From: Pseudomonas sp. MUP55
Lineage (GTDB): Bacteria; Pseudomonadota; Gammaproteobacteria; Pseudomonadales; Pseudomonadaceae
Length of the DNA: 64,000 nucleotides
NCBI RefSeq assembly: GCF_034043515.1
Contig: NZ_CP138214.1
Span: 1,798,001-1,862,000 of the forward strand
Direction of reading: 5' to 3'
The notes under the pieces were generated by a model. It saw nothing but the letters and a program-made list of their open reading frames with translations. It was not told where the DNA came from and did no database searches. Within the stretch, counting starts at the first letter, position 1; every line of letters begins with the position of its first letter. Shown here piece after piece: positions 18,973 through 27,468 of this stretch. A program made the translations under genes and the position numbers.

Positions 18973-19518
18973 ATGACCAACATAATCCGCCCGGCCCTGA
19001 GCCTGCTGGTGCTCATGACCCTGATCACCGGCGTGGCCTATCCATTGGTGGTGACCGGCGTCGCGCAAGTCGCTTTCCCGGACCAGGCCAACGGCAGCCT
19101 GGTGCGCGATGCCAGCGGCAAGGTGCGCGGCTCCAGCCTGATCGCCCAGGATTTCAGCGGTGATGGCTGGTTCCATCCACGCCCCTCGGCCGGGGCATTC
19201 GCGACCGTTTCCAGCAGCGCCAGCAACCTGGGGCCGAGCAACCCCGCGCTGGCCACGCGTATCTTCGATGACGCAAATAAACAACAGGTGCCTGGCCAGG
19301 GGCCGGTGCCGTTGGCCTCGCTCACAACCTCCGGCAGCGGGCTCGATCCGCACTTGCCACCGCCGGCAATTGCCTATCAACTGGCGCGAGTGGCAGCCGC
19401 GCGAAATGTGCCAGTGTCGACCTTGCAGCGGTTGCTGGACGAACACATCGAAAGCCCGCTGGTGGGGCCACCCGTCGTCAACGTACTGGCACTGAACATG
19501 GCCTTGGAAAAACTCTAA
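18973..19518 (+). CDS. kdpC: KdpC, accessory subunit of K+-transporting ATPase
   Basis: Subunit of 181 residues with one N-terminal transmembrane helix (about residues 10-32, [19 protein letters not shown]). A periplasmic domain follows with the family segments [36 protein letters not shown] and the C-terminal [11 protein letters not shown]. KdpC helps couple ATP hydrolysis to K+ transport. ATG 18973 is preceded by GAGGAG (18961-18966), which rules out the longer frame that reads through the repeat. kdpC is separated from kdpB by about 130 bases. Confidence 0.95.
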   Translation: MTNIIRPALSLLVLMTLITGVAYPLVVTGVAQVAFPDQANGSLVRDASGKVRGSSLIAQDFSGDGWFHPRPSAGAFATVSSSASNLGPSNPALATRIFDDANKQQVPGQGPVPLASLTTSGSGLDPHLPPPAIAYQLARVAAARNVPVSTLQRLLDEHIESPLVGPPVVNVLALNMALEKL

Positions 19519-19523
19519 AACCC

Positions 19524-19612
19524 TGTGGGAGGGGGTTTGCTCCCGATAGCGGAGTATCAGCAAACACTATTTCAGCTGAACCACCGTTATCGGGAGCAAG
19601 CCCCCTCCCACA
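19524..19612. repeat. Inverted REP pair between kdpC and kdpD
   Basis: The arm at 19524-19552 (TGTGGGAGGGGGTTTGCTCC...) is the near-exact reverse complement of 19584-19612 (...GGAGCAAGCCCCCTCCCACA), with a 31-base spacer. It starts six bases after the kdpC stop and could form a large stem-loop that dampens read-through into kdpD. Confidence 0.85.
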
Positions 19613-19663
19613 TGTGATTTGCATTGAGCCTGACTACTTTGATACCTGAAGGACACTATCCGC

Positions 19664-22315
19664 ATGAGCGACTCCGGCCGCGCCGATGCCCTGCTAGCCG
19701 ATCTGCCCCGCAACGGCCGTGGCCGGCTCAAAGTTTTCCTCGGCGCCGCCCCCGGCGTGGGCAAGACCTACGCCATGCTCCAGGCGGCCCACACCCAGCT
19801 GCGCCAGGGTGTGCCACTGATTGCCGGGGTCGTCGAAACCCACGGCCGTGCGGAAACCGAAGCGCTGCTCAGCGGCCTGCCGCAACAACCGCTGCTGCGC
19901 AGCGAATACCGTGGCGTGATGCTCGAAGAAATGGACCTCGACGGCCTGCTCGCCGCCAAGCCCAAACTGGTGCTGGTCGACGAACTGGCCCATAGCAACG
20001 CCCCCGGCAGCCGGCATGAAAAGCGCTGGCAGGACATTCAGGAGCTGCTCGCTGCCGGCATCAACGTGTTCACCACCGTCAACGTCCAGCACCTGGAAAG
20101 TCTGAATGACCAGGTGCGCGGCATCACCGGCGTGCAGGTGCGTGAAACCCTGCCGGACTGGGTGCTGCAAGAGGCTGACGAGTTACTGCTGATCGACCTG
20201 CCGTCCCGCGAGTTGTTGGAGCGTTTGCGCGACGGCAAGGTGTATGTGCCCGAACAGGCGCGCGCGGCCATCGATGCGTTTTTCACCCAAACCAACTTGA
20301 TGGCCCTGCGCGAGCTGGCCATGCAAACGGCTGCAGCCCATGTCGATGACGACCTGGCCCAAGGGTATCGCCAACTCGGCCAGGCTGCCCCGGCGGTACG
20401 TGGTCGTTTGCTGGTGGGTATAGATGGCGACGCTCAAGCCGAACGTCTGGTGCGCCACGCCAGTCGAGTCGCCCAGCGTCGGCATTTGCCCTGGAGCCTG
20501 GTGCATGTCGACAACGGCCGTGCACGCGATGAGCAGTCGCGCCTGCGCCTGCAAAACGCCCAGCAACTGGCCGAGCGGCTGGGTGGGGAAGTGGTGTTGC
20601 TGCGCGCTGGAGAAGTGGCCAAGACGCTGATCCAGCATGCCGGCGAACGCCGCGCCAGCCTGGTGCTGGTCGGTCAGTCGCGTATGCGCTGGCGTCGACG
20701 GCTGTTCGGCGGTGGCCTCGCCGCACGCTTGTTGCGCAACGCGCGGGGCCTGGAAATCAACGTGCTCGACAGCGACGATATTCCCGCACCGCCGCGCCTG
20801 CCGGATGCGCGTGGGCTGCGCTGGTTCGACTACGCCTTGGCCGTGGTGGCGACCGTTGTCGCGGCCGGCGTGGCCTGGGGCGTGTCCAGCGTATTGCCGT
20901 TGCCGAATATCTCGCTGGTGTTTCTTGCAGCGGTCCTGCTGGTGGCGGTGCGCAGCAGCCTGGGGCCTTCGCTGGTGTGTGCGGCCTTGTCGTTCATGAC
21001 CTACGACTTTCTGTTTATCCCGCCGAATTTTTCCTTTGCCATCCAGCGTGAGGAGGATGTCCTCACCCTGTTGTTTTTCCTGTTGATGGCGGCGCTCACC
21101 GGCAACCTGGCCGCCCGCCAGCGTCGGCAACTGCAGGCGCTGCGCGATACTCAGGAAGAAACCAGCGAACTGCTCGACCTGTCACGCAAGCTCACTGCGG
21201 CCACAGATCGCCAGGCCGTTGTCAGTGCGGCGGCTCATCACCTGCAAGGCTGGAATGACTTGGATGTGTGCCTGATCAATCGCGACAGCCAGGGCGGGTG
21301 GATGATCGAGACCGGCGGCCCGCTGACCCTTAGCGAGGCCGAACGTGCCGCTGCCGACTGGGCTTGGCAGCACGATCAACCGGCAGGCAAAGGCACCGGC
21401 ACCTTGCCATTTGGGCGTTGGTGGTGGTGGCCGTTGTCGGGTGAAGAGGGCCCGCTCGGCTTGCTGGGCGTCAGCGCGAAGGCCGGCATGGACTTGAGCG
21501 GCCAACGTCGCCGTCTGCTCACGGCCTTGAGCCAGCCGCTGGCCCAGGCGCTGGCGCGGGCACAGCTGGGGCAGGAGTTGGAGTCCGCGCGTTTGCACGG
21601 CGAAACCGAACAACTGCGCAGCGCCTTGCTCGCCTCCGTATCCCACGATTTGCGCACGCCGCTGACCTCCATGCGCGGCAGTATCGACAGCCTGCTGGCG
21701 CTGGGCGAGGCGATCCCTTTGGAGGATCGTCGCGAATTGCTCGAAGGCACCCGCGACGAGGCCGAGCGTCTCGACCGCTATATCCAGAACCTGCTGGACA
21801 TGACCCGCCTGGGCCACGGCGCGCTGAAGCTGGCCCGCGATTGGGTCTCGCCCGGCGATATCGTCGGCAGCGCCCTTGGCCGATTGCGCGCGGTGCTGGC
21901 ACCGTTGCAGGTGAGTACCGATGTACCGCCGGAGCTGCCGCTGCTCTACGTGCATGCGGCATTGATCGAGCAGGCTTTGGTCAATGTCATGGAAAACGCT
22001 GCGCGCTTTTCGCCGCCCCAGGGCCGTTTGCAATTGAGCGCCGGGGTGGTGGACAGCCAGCTGTTTTTTGCCGTGGCCGATGAGGGGCCGGGGATTCCCG
22101 AGGATGAGCGGGCAAAGATCTTTGACATGTTCTACACCGCTGCCCGCGGTGATCGGGGCGGGCAAGGCACCGGTCTTGGCTTGGCGATCTGCCAGGGCAT
22201 GGTCGGCGCGCACGGTGGGCATATCAGCGTGGCGGATGGCATTGATGGGCGGGGCACCTGCATCACCCTGTTTCTGCCGCTACAATCTCAGCCGGGTTTG
22301 GATACTGACCTTTGA
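19664..22315 (+). CDS. kdpD: KdpD, sensor histidine kinase for K+ limitation
   Basis: Membrane sensor kinase of 883 residues that phosphorylates KdpE when K+ is low. Order of domains: the N-terminal KdpD domain with Walker A GAAPGVGKT (about residues 26-34) and Walker B-like LVLVDELAHSNAPGSRHEKRW; a universal-stress-protein domain (about 250-365); four clustered transmembrane helices (about 385-485, DUF4118); a GAF-like linker; and HisKA with SHDLRTPLTSMRGS (phospho-His about residue 661). The HATPase ends with NVMENAARFSP, DEGPGIP and GTGLGLAICQGMV. It is downstream of kdpC across a REP pair rather than being tightly coupled. Confidence 0.96.
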   Translation: MSDSGRADALLADLPRNGRGRLKVFLGAAPGVGKTYAMLQAAHTQLRQGVPLIAGVVETHGRAETEALLSGLPQQPLLRSEYRGVMLEEMDLDGLLAAKPKLVLVDELAHSNAPGSRHEKRWQDIQELLAAGINVFTTVNVQHLESLNDQVRGITGVQVRETLPDWVLQEADELLLIDLPSRELLERLRDGKVYVPEQARAAIDAFFTQTNLMALRELAMQTAAAHVDDDLAQGYRQLGQAAPAVRGRLLVGIDGDAQAERLVRHASRVAQRRHLPWSLVHVDNGRARDEQSRLRLQNAQQLAERLGGEVVLLRAGEVAKTLIQHAGERRASLVLVGQSRMRWRRRLFGGGLAARLLRNARGLEINVLDSDDIPAPPRLPDARGLRWFDYALAVVATVVAAGVAWGVSSVLPLPNISLVFLAAVLLVAVRSSLGPSLVCAALSFMTYDFLFIPPNFSFAIQREEDVLTLLFFLLMAALTGNLAARQRRQLQALRDTQEETSELLDLSRKLTAATDRQAVVSAAAHHLQGWNDLDVCLINRDSQGGWMIETGGPLTLSEAERAAADWAWQHDQPAGKGTGTLPFGRWWWWPLSGEEGPLGLLGVSAKAGMDLSGQRRRLLTALSQPLAQALARAQLGQELESARLHGETEQLRSALLASVSHDLRTPLTSMRGSIDSLLALGEAIPLEDRRELLEGTRDEAERLDRYIQNLLDMTRLGHGALKLARDWVSPGDIVGSALGRLRAVLAPLQVSTDVPPELPLLYVHAALIEQALVNVMENAARFSPPQGRLQLSAGVVDSQLFFAVADEGPGIPEDERAKIFDMFYTAARGDRGGQGTGLGLAICQGMVGAHGGHISVADGIDGRGTCITLFLPLQSQPGLDTDL

Positions 22316-22336
22316 ACCGGTAGATCTTCGCCTATT

Positions 22337-22467
22337 GTGGCGAGGGAGCTTGCTCCCGCTGGGCTGCGCAGCAGCGCCAAAACCAATCGGTCGCGACACG
22401 TCAGATGCACCTGCCTGACCAGTTTGGGAGCGCTTCGCACTCCAGCGGGAGCAAGCTCCCTCGCCAC
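22337..22467. repeat. Inverted REP pair between kdpD and kdpE
   Basis: The arm at 22337-22362 (GTGGCGAGGGAGCTTGCTCC...) is the exact reverse complement of 22442-22467 (...GGAGCAAGCTCCCTCGCCAC). An internal GCTGCGCAGC palindrome lies in the spacer. It is the same family as the copy at 12867. Confidence 0.85.
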
Positions 22468-22519
22468 AACAAGCTCGCTCCTACAATGGTTTGTTTTTTA
22501 CGGATTTTGATTGGACACC

Positions 22520-23209
22520 ATGAGCCAGACCGCGACGATTCTAGTCATTGATGACGAACCGCAGATCCGCAAATTCCTGCGCATCAGCCTGGCCTCCCAG
22601 GGCTATAAGGTGATCGAAGCCGGCACCGGCAACGAAGGCCTCGCCCAGGCGGCATTGAGCAAGCCGGATTTACTCGTGCTCGACCTGGGCCTGCCCGATA
22701 TGGACGGCCAGCAAGTGCTGCGCGAGTTTCGCGAATGGTCGACGGTGCCGGTACTGGTGCTGTCGGTGCGGGCCAGCGAAGGCCAGAAGGTCGAAGCCCT
22801 TGATGGCGGCGCCAACGACTACGTGACCAAGCCCTTCGGCATCCAGGAATTCCTCGCCCGCGTACGCGCGCTGTTGCGTCAGGCACCGGCGGGCGAGGCC
22901 CAGGAAGCGGCGCTGAATTTCGGCCCGCTGACGGTTGACCTGGCCTACCGCCGCGTCCTGCTGGACGGCGCCGAAGTGGCGTTGACCCGCAAGGAATACG
23001 CAGTGCTGGCGCAACTGGCGCGGCATCCTGGGCGGGTGATTACCCAGCAGCAATTGCTCAAGGACATCTGGGGCCCGACTCATACCGAAGACAGCCACTA
23101 CCTGCGTATCGTGGTGGGGCATTTGCGCCAGAAGCTGGCGGATGATCCGACCCAGCCGCGGTTTATCGTGACGGAGGCGGGGGTGGGGTATCGGTTGCTG
23201 AATGCTTAG
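22520..23209 (+). CDS. kdpE: KdpE, OmpR-family response regulator
   Basis: Response regulator of 229 residues from ATG 22520; a TTG at 22511 would add three residues. The receiver domain has the acidic pair DDE (residues 11-13), phospho-acceptor Asp55 in LVLDLGLPDMDG, and the switch Thr/Lys in NDYVTKPFG. The C-terminal winged helix (about residues 130-226) has LTRKEYAVLAQLARHPGRV and DSHYLRIVVGHLRQKL. It activates kdpFABC when phosphorylated by KdpD. The 204-base gap from kdpD, filled by a REP pair, differs from the overlapping kdpDE of E. coli. Confidence 0.95.
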   Translation: MSQTATILVIDDEPQIRKFLRISLASQGYKVIEAGTGNEGLAQAALSKPDLLVLDLGLPDMDGQQVLREFREWSTVPVLVLSVRASEGQKVEALDGGANDYVTKPFGIQEFLARVRALLRQAPAGEAQEAALNFGPLTVDLAYRRVLLDGAEVALTRKEYAVLAQLARHPGRVITQQQLLKDIWGPTHTEDSHYLRIVVGHLRQKLADDPTQPRFIVTEAGVGYRLLNA

Positions 23210-23235
23210 GGCGAATAGCGTTTCGCTGCCTGAAC

Positions 23236-23332
23236 TGGCCCCATCGCGGGCAAGCCCACTCCCACATTCGACCCCATGCTCATGTTGAAACCCGGTCCAA
23301 TTGTGGGAGTGGGCTTGCCCTCGATGGGGCCA
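23236..23332. repeat. Inverted REP pair between kdpE and the patatin gene
   Basis: TGGCCCCATCGCGGGCAAGC... at 23236-23266 and its near-perfect reverse complement at 23302-23332, separated by 35 bases, lie between convergent genes. The core GTGGGAGTGGGCTTGCCC is a third REP variant. Confidence 0.85.
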
Positions 23333-23350
23333 TCAGCAACGCCTACACTC

Positions 23351-24388
23351 TCAAGACTGCTCACTCTCATACCGATCCAACGTATCGCTGGCAATTTCCC
23401 GTCCCAGCGCGATCAATTCCGGCGCCTTGTAGAACTCGAAAAACCGGCACACCCGCTTTGGCACGTTGATCAGCACGTCTGGCGGGTAGCCGGCGATTTT
23501 GTACTGTGCCAATGATGTCTGCATCACCTCGAAGCTCTGGTTAATCAAGTCCAGCAGGGAGGCCGGCCCCACGTTGTCGATGATGAACGAGCCCGTGGCC
23601 GACTTTGGCGCACCGGGTTTTTCCGGCGCGGCGGCGGGTTGCTGGGATTCGGGCTCGGCGGACTCCAGCCACGGGTTGATCTCGGCGGCCTGGGCCTGCA
23701 AGGCTTCCTGTTCGAGCTTCATCAACTGCTCTGCCTGTTTGCGCCGAAACGGCAGGTGCGAACCCAATGATTTGGCCAGGCTGTTAAAGCGGCTTTTGAA
23801 GGCTGGCGGGCGCTGGATCACCGGCAAATGGTAGTGCTTCTGGTTGGTGGCGTTGAGGTTGACGGCAATGATCAAGTCGCAATGGCTCGACACCACCGGC
23901 ACGATGGGCAGCGGGTTGAGCAAGCCGCCATCCACCAGCATGCGGTTGCCCTGCATCACCGGTGTGAACAGGCTGGGGATCGCTGCCGAGGCGCGCATGG
24001 CCTGGTGCAGGCAGCCTTCCTGGAACCAGATTTCCTGTTGGTTGGTGAGGTCGGTGGCCACAGCGGTGTAGGGGATGCGCAGCGCTTCGATATTGATTTC
24101 GCCGACGATCTTGCGGATCTGCCCGAATACCTTTTCGCCGCGAATCGCGCCCAGACGAAAGCTCACATCCACCAGGCGCAAGACGTCGAGGTAATCAAGG
24201 CTTTCGATCCAGTTCCGGTACTCGTCCAGCTTGCCGGCCGCATAGATCCCGCCGACCACGGCGCCCATGGAGCAGCCGGCAATACAGGCGATGTCATAGC
24301 CGCGTCGTTCGATTTCCTCGATCACCCCGATATGGGCATAGCCCCTGGCTCCGCCGGAGCCCAGCACTAAGGCAACACGTTTCTTCAT
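23351..24388 (-). CDS. Patatin-like phospholipase family protein (RssA-like)
   Basis: Patatin-fold lipid acyl hydrolase of 345 residues. The oxyanion loop is LGSGGARGYAHIG (about residues 9-21), the nucleophile motif is GCSMG with Ser40, and the catalytic Asp is in VDGGLLNP (about residue 152). These form the Ser-Asp dyad. The middle and C-terminal part is variable, with a Pro/Glu/Ala-rich linker (about 215-250). ATG 24388 starts at MKKRVALVLG; an upstream in-frame ATG would add ten unconserved residues. No signal peptide is visible, so it is probably cytoplasmic. It is monocistronic, convergent with kdpE across a REP pair. Confidence 0.87.
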   Translation of the reverse strand: MKKRVALVLGSGGARGYAHIGVIEEIERRGYDIACIAGCSMGAVVGGIYAAGKLDEYRNWIESLDYLDVLRLVDVSFRLGAIRGEKVFGQIRKIVGEINIEALRIPYTAVATDLTNQQEIWFQEGCLHQAMRASAAIPSLFTPVMQGNRMLVDGGLLNPLPIVPVVSSHCDLIIAVNLNATNQKHYHLPVIQRPPAFKSRFNSLAKSLGSHLPFRRKQAEQLMKLEQEALQAQAAEINPWLESAEPESQQPAAAPEKPGAPKSATGSFIIDNVGPASLLDLINQSFEVMQTSLAQYKIAGYPPDVLINVPKRVCRFFEFYKAPELIALGREIASDTLDRYESEQS

Positions 24389-24605
24389 AACCAGACCCTT
24401 CGCAAAACAGATGCCCACAATGCACCCATCCAGGGGGCTGCTTCAATCCTCGGTGAGCCCTGGCAATATTTTTCCAGAATCGCGCCTGGGCTCGGGTATG
24501 CTCTGGCAATAGGTACTGCGGTTTTCAGGCCAGGGACAAGGCACTTTTCCCTGTAGGTAACGTCTACAGGCTACGACAGATTTTGTATATTTTGAGGTGT
24601 CATCA

Positions 24606-24884
24606 ATGAAAGCCTGGATGTGTGTGCCTGTGATCCTGTTGGCCCTGGCTGGCTGTGCCGGGAAAACCGCGTACCGCGACAGCTGCGGGTCGCAGTTGGA
24701 TGCCGCCTGGAAAGAACTGGACCTGGCCAAGGCCGAGGGTTTTGCCGGCACCGTCAGCTACTCCAAGGCTCTGTCGCTGCTGACCGGGGCCAAGACCCAG
24801 CAGCAATTCGAAGCGTTCGAAGGGTGCGCCAACAAGGCCGAGAAGGCACGCTTCTATATTCGTGAGTCACGTGCAGGGCGTTGA
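24606..24884 (+). CDS. Small lipoprotein of unknown function
   Basis: Protein of 92 residues from ATG 24606. It has a lipoprotein signal peptide with a clear lipobox, LALAGC, so the mature protein begins at Cys17. The mature part is short and helical with two further Cys residues (SCGSQL and EGCANK) that could form a disulfide. It contains SYSKALSLLTGAKTQQQFEAF, which resembles a short TPR-like helical pair. The family is common in Pseudomonas, but I do not know its function. It sits just upstream of the CHAD gene with 46 bases between, so co-transcription is plausible. Confidence 0.75.
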   Translation: MKAWMCVPVILLALAGCAGKTAYRDSCGSQLDAAWKELDLAKAEGFAGTVSYSKALSLLTGAKTQQQFEAFEGCANKAEKARFYIRESRAGR

Positions 24885-24930
24885 TGCGCCAGCCCGCGAC
24901 TGAGGTTTTACATCACAAGGGGAGGGCAGG

Positions 24931-25692
24931 ATGTCAGCGCTGGTCAATCAGTTAGTCGCTCAGGTCATTGGCCTGGAAGTAGGGTTACTGAGCTGCCAGG
25001 CTCGTCTTGCTGCCGTCACCGACGATGAAGCGTTGCACGATCTGCGCACCACAGTGCGCCGCCTGCGCAGCCTGTTGCGCCCTTTACGTGGGCTTGCGGG
25101 TGTGGAACAGCTGGAAGCGGCCGCCAGCGCCGTCGGCCAATTGACTACGCCGCTGCGTGACCGTGAGGTGCTGGCGGCGTACTTGCATCGGCAAGGTCAC
25201 GATGCCGCGGCTGATCGGCGTCTGCGCCTGCAACCGGACGCCTATCGCCAGGTGGCGCAGAGCCCTGAGCTGGCGCACCTGCTGCTGATCCTCGATGCGT
25301 TTCCACGGTTCCTTCGCGCCTCCCAGCATCAGAAGTTGCTCAAGGGGTTGCGTTCGCGCATTCAGAAGCGCCTGGCCAAGCAATGCAAGGCCCTCGATCA
25401 CGCGCTGAAGGATCCGGAGCATGATCGCCATCGTTTGCGCCTGCTGATCAAACGCGTGCGCTACGCCGCTGAAGCCTATCCCGAGCTGGACAAACTGCCG
25501 GCCAACGCCTTGTCAGGCTTGAAAAAAGCCCAGGGCGCCCTGGGAGATTGGCATGACTGCTGGCAGTGGCTGATCCAGGCCGAGCACCAGGCTGACCTGC
25601 AACCCTGTGTGGCGACCTGGCGCGCAACCATGGTCAAGGCCGAGGCGCGGGCCGATCGGGTGCTGGACAAGCTCAGCGCCAATTGTTTCTGA
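24931..25692 (+). CDS. CHAD domain protein
   Basis: All-helical protein of 253 residues. The CHAD signature is visible as paired basic helices: DEALHDLRTTVRRLRSLLRPL (the conserved His and Arg run, about residues 30-52), KGLRSRIQKRLAKQCKALDHAL, and the second repeat HRLRLLIKRVRYAAEAYPEL (about 170-190). CHAD domains bind inorganic polyphosphate through these Arg/Lys surfaces. No CYTH triphosphatase domain is fused or adjacent. Shine-Dalgarno GGGGAGG precedes ATG 24931. A link to polyphosphate granules is inference. Confidence 0.85.
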   Translation: MSALVNQLVAQVIGLEVGLLSCQARLAAVTDDEALHDLRTTVRRLRSLLRPLRGLAGVEQLEAAASAVGQLTTPLRDREVLAAYLHRQGHDAAADRRLRLQPDAYRQVAQSPELAHLLLILDAFPRFLRASQHQKLLKGLRSRIQKRLAKQCKALDHALKDPEHDRHRLRLLIKRVRYAAEAYPELDKLPANALSGLKKAQGALGDWHDCWQWLIQAEHQADLQPCVATWRATMVKAEARADRVLDKLSANCF

Positions 25693-25781
25693 ACCGGTCC
25701 GGCTTTTGGCCGGAATAGGCGCTGTACCTGACGGGGGTGGTGGTTAAGATCCCTCATCGATTTTCTTGATGTGAGGTCGCC

Positions 25782-26579
25782 ATGCGCTTTAGTGATTTGC
25801 TCGACGCTGCTCGCAGCGAACCGCTGGATGTCACCATTCCCGCCGATTGGGCCCAAGGCCGCGCCACCTTTGGTGGTCTGGTCGCTGCATTGCAATACGA
25901 AGCCTTGCGTGCACAAGTGCCGGCGGACCGACCGCTGCGCTCCTTGGCGATCACCTTCGTTGGCCCGGTAGCGCCCGATGTACCCGCCAGCTATCAAGTT
26001 GAAGTGTTGCGCGAAGGCAAGGCCGTCAGCCAATTGCTGGGCCGGGTGGTGCAGAACGGTGAAGTAGCGACCTTGGTCCAGGCCAGTTTCGGTGCGTCCC
26101 GCGAGTCGGCAATCGACGTCAAGAGCGAGCCGCCACCTGCGTTCAAGCATTGGGATCAATGCCAGGAACTGCCTTATATCAAAGGCGTCACGCCCGAATT
26201 CATGCGCCACCTGGCAATGCGTTGGAGCGTCGGCGGCCTGCCGTTTACCGGCACTCAATCCCGCGAGATGGGCGGTTGGGTGCGTTTGCGTGGGGATGTG
26301 AAAGAAGAGGCGCTGACCGAGGCGCACATTCTTGCGCTGGTCGATGCCTGGCCGCCGGCTCTGCTCCCCTACCTCAAGAAACCGGCGCCGGGCAGCACCC
26401 TGACCTGGACCATCGAATTCATCCAGCCACTGCAGCACCTGACCACCCTCGACTGGTGCCAATACCACGTCAACATCGAACACGCCCGCGACGGCTACGG
26501 CCATGCCGCCGCGGCGCTCTGGAGCCCGACCGGCGAGTTGATTGCCCTCAGCCGCCAGACGGTGGTGGTCTTCGCCTGA
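25782..26579 (+). CDS. Acyl-CoA thioesterase family protein (double hotdog)
   Basis: Protein of 265 residues related to the TesB-like thioesterase superfamily. The N-terminal hotdog has WAQGRATFGGLVAALQYEAL (about residues 23-42) with the GGLVAA motif at the substrate helix and RSLAITFVGPV. The C-terminal hotdog has a WTIEFIQPL strand and DGYGHAAAALWSPTGELIALS. Family members hydrolyse acyl-CoAs, but substrate length cannot be read here. Start ATG 25782 follows GAGGTCGCC. It is convergent with the Mpo1-like gene, only three bases separating the two stops. Confidence 0.85.
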   Translation: MRFSDLLDAARSEPLDVTIPADWAQGRATFGGLVAALQYEALRAQVPADRPLRSLAITFVGPVAPDVPASYQVEVLREGKAVSQLLGRVVQNGEVATLVQASFGASRESAIDVKSEPPPAFKHWDQCQELPYIKGVTPEFMRHLAMRWSVGGLPFTGTQSREMGGWVRLRGDVKEEALTEAHILALVDAWPPALLPYLKKPAPGSTLTWTIEFIQPLQHLTTLDWCQYHVNIEHARDGYGHAAAALWSPTGELIALSRQTVVVFA

Positions 26580-26582
26580 TCC

Positions 26583-26945
26583 TCAATATCGGTGGCGCTG
26601 GCGCCAGGCACGCCACCAGCCACCGCTGAACACAAAGTGCGGAAAGGTCACGAACTGCTCGACCACCAGGCGTTGCATCGCATCTTTGCGGTCACTGAAC
26701 GGCTCACTCGCCTGAGCTTCCAGGCTGTGGCCGTGACGCTGCAGCGCAAGGCCTGCCAGGATACCGATCACGCCGACAGCCAAACTGACCAGACTCAGGC
26801 TGAACACACCGGAAACGATCAACAGAAAACCGATGATGAACAGCGGCACGGCGATCAGGTGCAAGGCCAGGTTGGTGGGGTGTTGATGGTTCTGTGGGTA
26901 GTTACGCCATTGCCAGGCGGGGAGATTGGGGTGACGTTTGCCCAT
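26583..26945 (-). CDS. Mpo1-like (DUF962) membrane protein
   Basis: Protein of 120 residues with the DUF962/Mpo1 signature NHQHPTNLALHLIAVPL (about residues 19-35). Yeast Mpo1, a 2-hydroxy fatty acid dioxygenase, uses conserved His residues in such a motif to bind iron. Two hydrophobic helices follow (about residues 33-68). A later HGHSLEA segment carries another conserved His, and the protein ends with a basic tail (RAWRQRHRY). Enzymatic activity has not been shown for short bacterial members as far as I know. It is probably monocistronic. Confidence 0.78.
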   Translation of the reverse strand: MGKRHPNLPAWQWRNYPQNHQHPTNLALHLIAVPLFIIGFLLIVSGVFSLSLVSLAVGVIGILAGLALQRHGHSLEAQASEPFSDRKDAMQRLVVEQFVTFPHFVFSGGWWRAWRQRHRY

Positions 26946-27063
26946 GGTGGTGAATCCTCTGTCCGTTGAAACAACTTGGAGGGAGTTTAGGTGTAGATGG
27001 GCAAGGGTACGAATTAAGGCTAACTATGGAGTTCATAGGGGGGCGCACGCAGAATTTTTAGGG

Positions 27064-27468
27064 CTAGAAAAAATAGTCATCTGGTCCATTTATGTATACA
27101 TTCGGATCGCAAATTGAAATTGATTTGGCCTTGAATTCAATTAAAGAGCTTTCGTTGGTCGCTTTAAAGTGGAAATGATTATTTTCTTTGGTAATAACGA
27201 CAGAGAATACTTCTCTAACGGGAATGTTGTGTATTTTTAACTCGCGAATGCCATGACAATCAATGCCCATTCTGCAGATGTTGTAGCCTTTTCCTTCCCA
27301 TTTTTTTGGCAAAATATCTGGAAACTCGGGTATGTCGAATCCTAACCCCACAGAAGGTCGATCATTTTCTATTTGCAAAGAAAAAAGAGCGATTTTTCCG
27401 ATCTCTATGGGCATACTAAAAATCTTTTCAAAAAAAATATTATGATCTAGTTCATTCCAATACTTCAT
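27064..27468 (-). CDS. Candidate immunity protein for the Rhs C-terminal toxin
   Basis: Protein of 134 residues, acidic, no signal peptide or membrane segment. Its ATG overlaps the Rhs stop codon (TGATG), the usual arrangement of toxin and cognate immunity genes, so it would be made in step with the toxin. The sequence (ELDHNIFFEKIF start, PSVGLGFDIPEFPD, KKWEGKGYNICRMGIDCHGI, ending near NGPDDYFF) resembles the Imm50-type immunity family, but I cannot run a search to confirm. Composition is strongly AT-rich, unlike the genes on either side, which suggests it was acquired together with the toxin tip. Confidence 0.8.
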   Translation of the reverse strand: MKYWNELDHNIFFEKIFSMPIEIGKIALFSLQIENDRPSVGLGFDIPEFPDILPKKWEGKGYNICRMGIDCHGIRELKIHNIPVREVFSVVITKENNHFHFKATNESSLIEFKAKSISICDPNVYINGPDDYFF

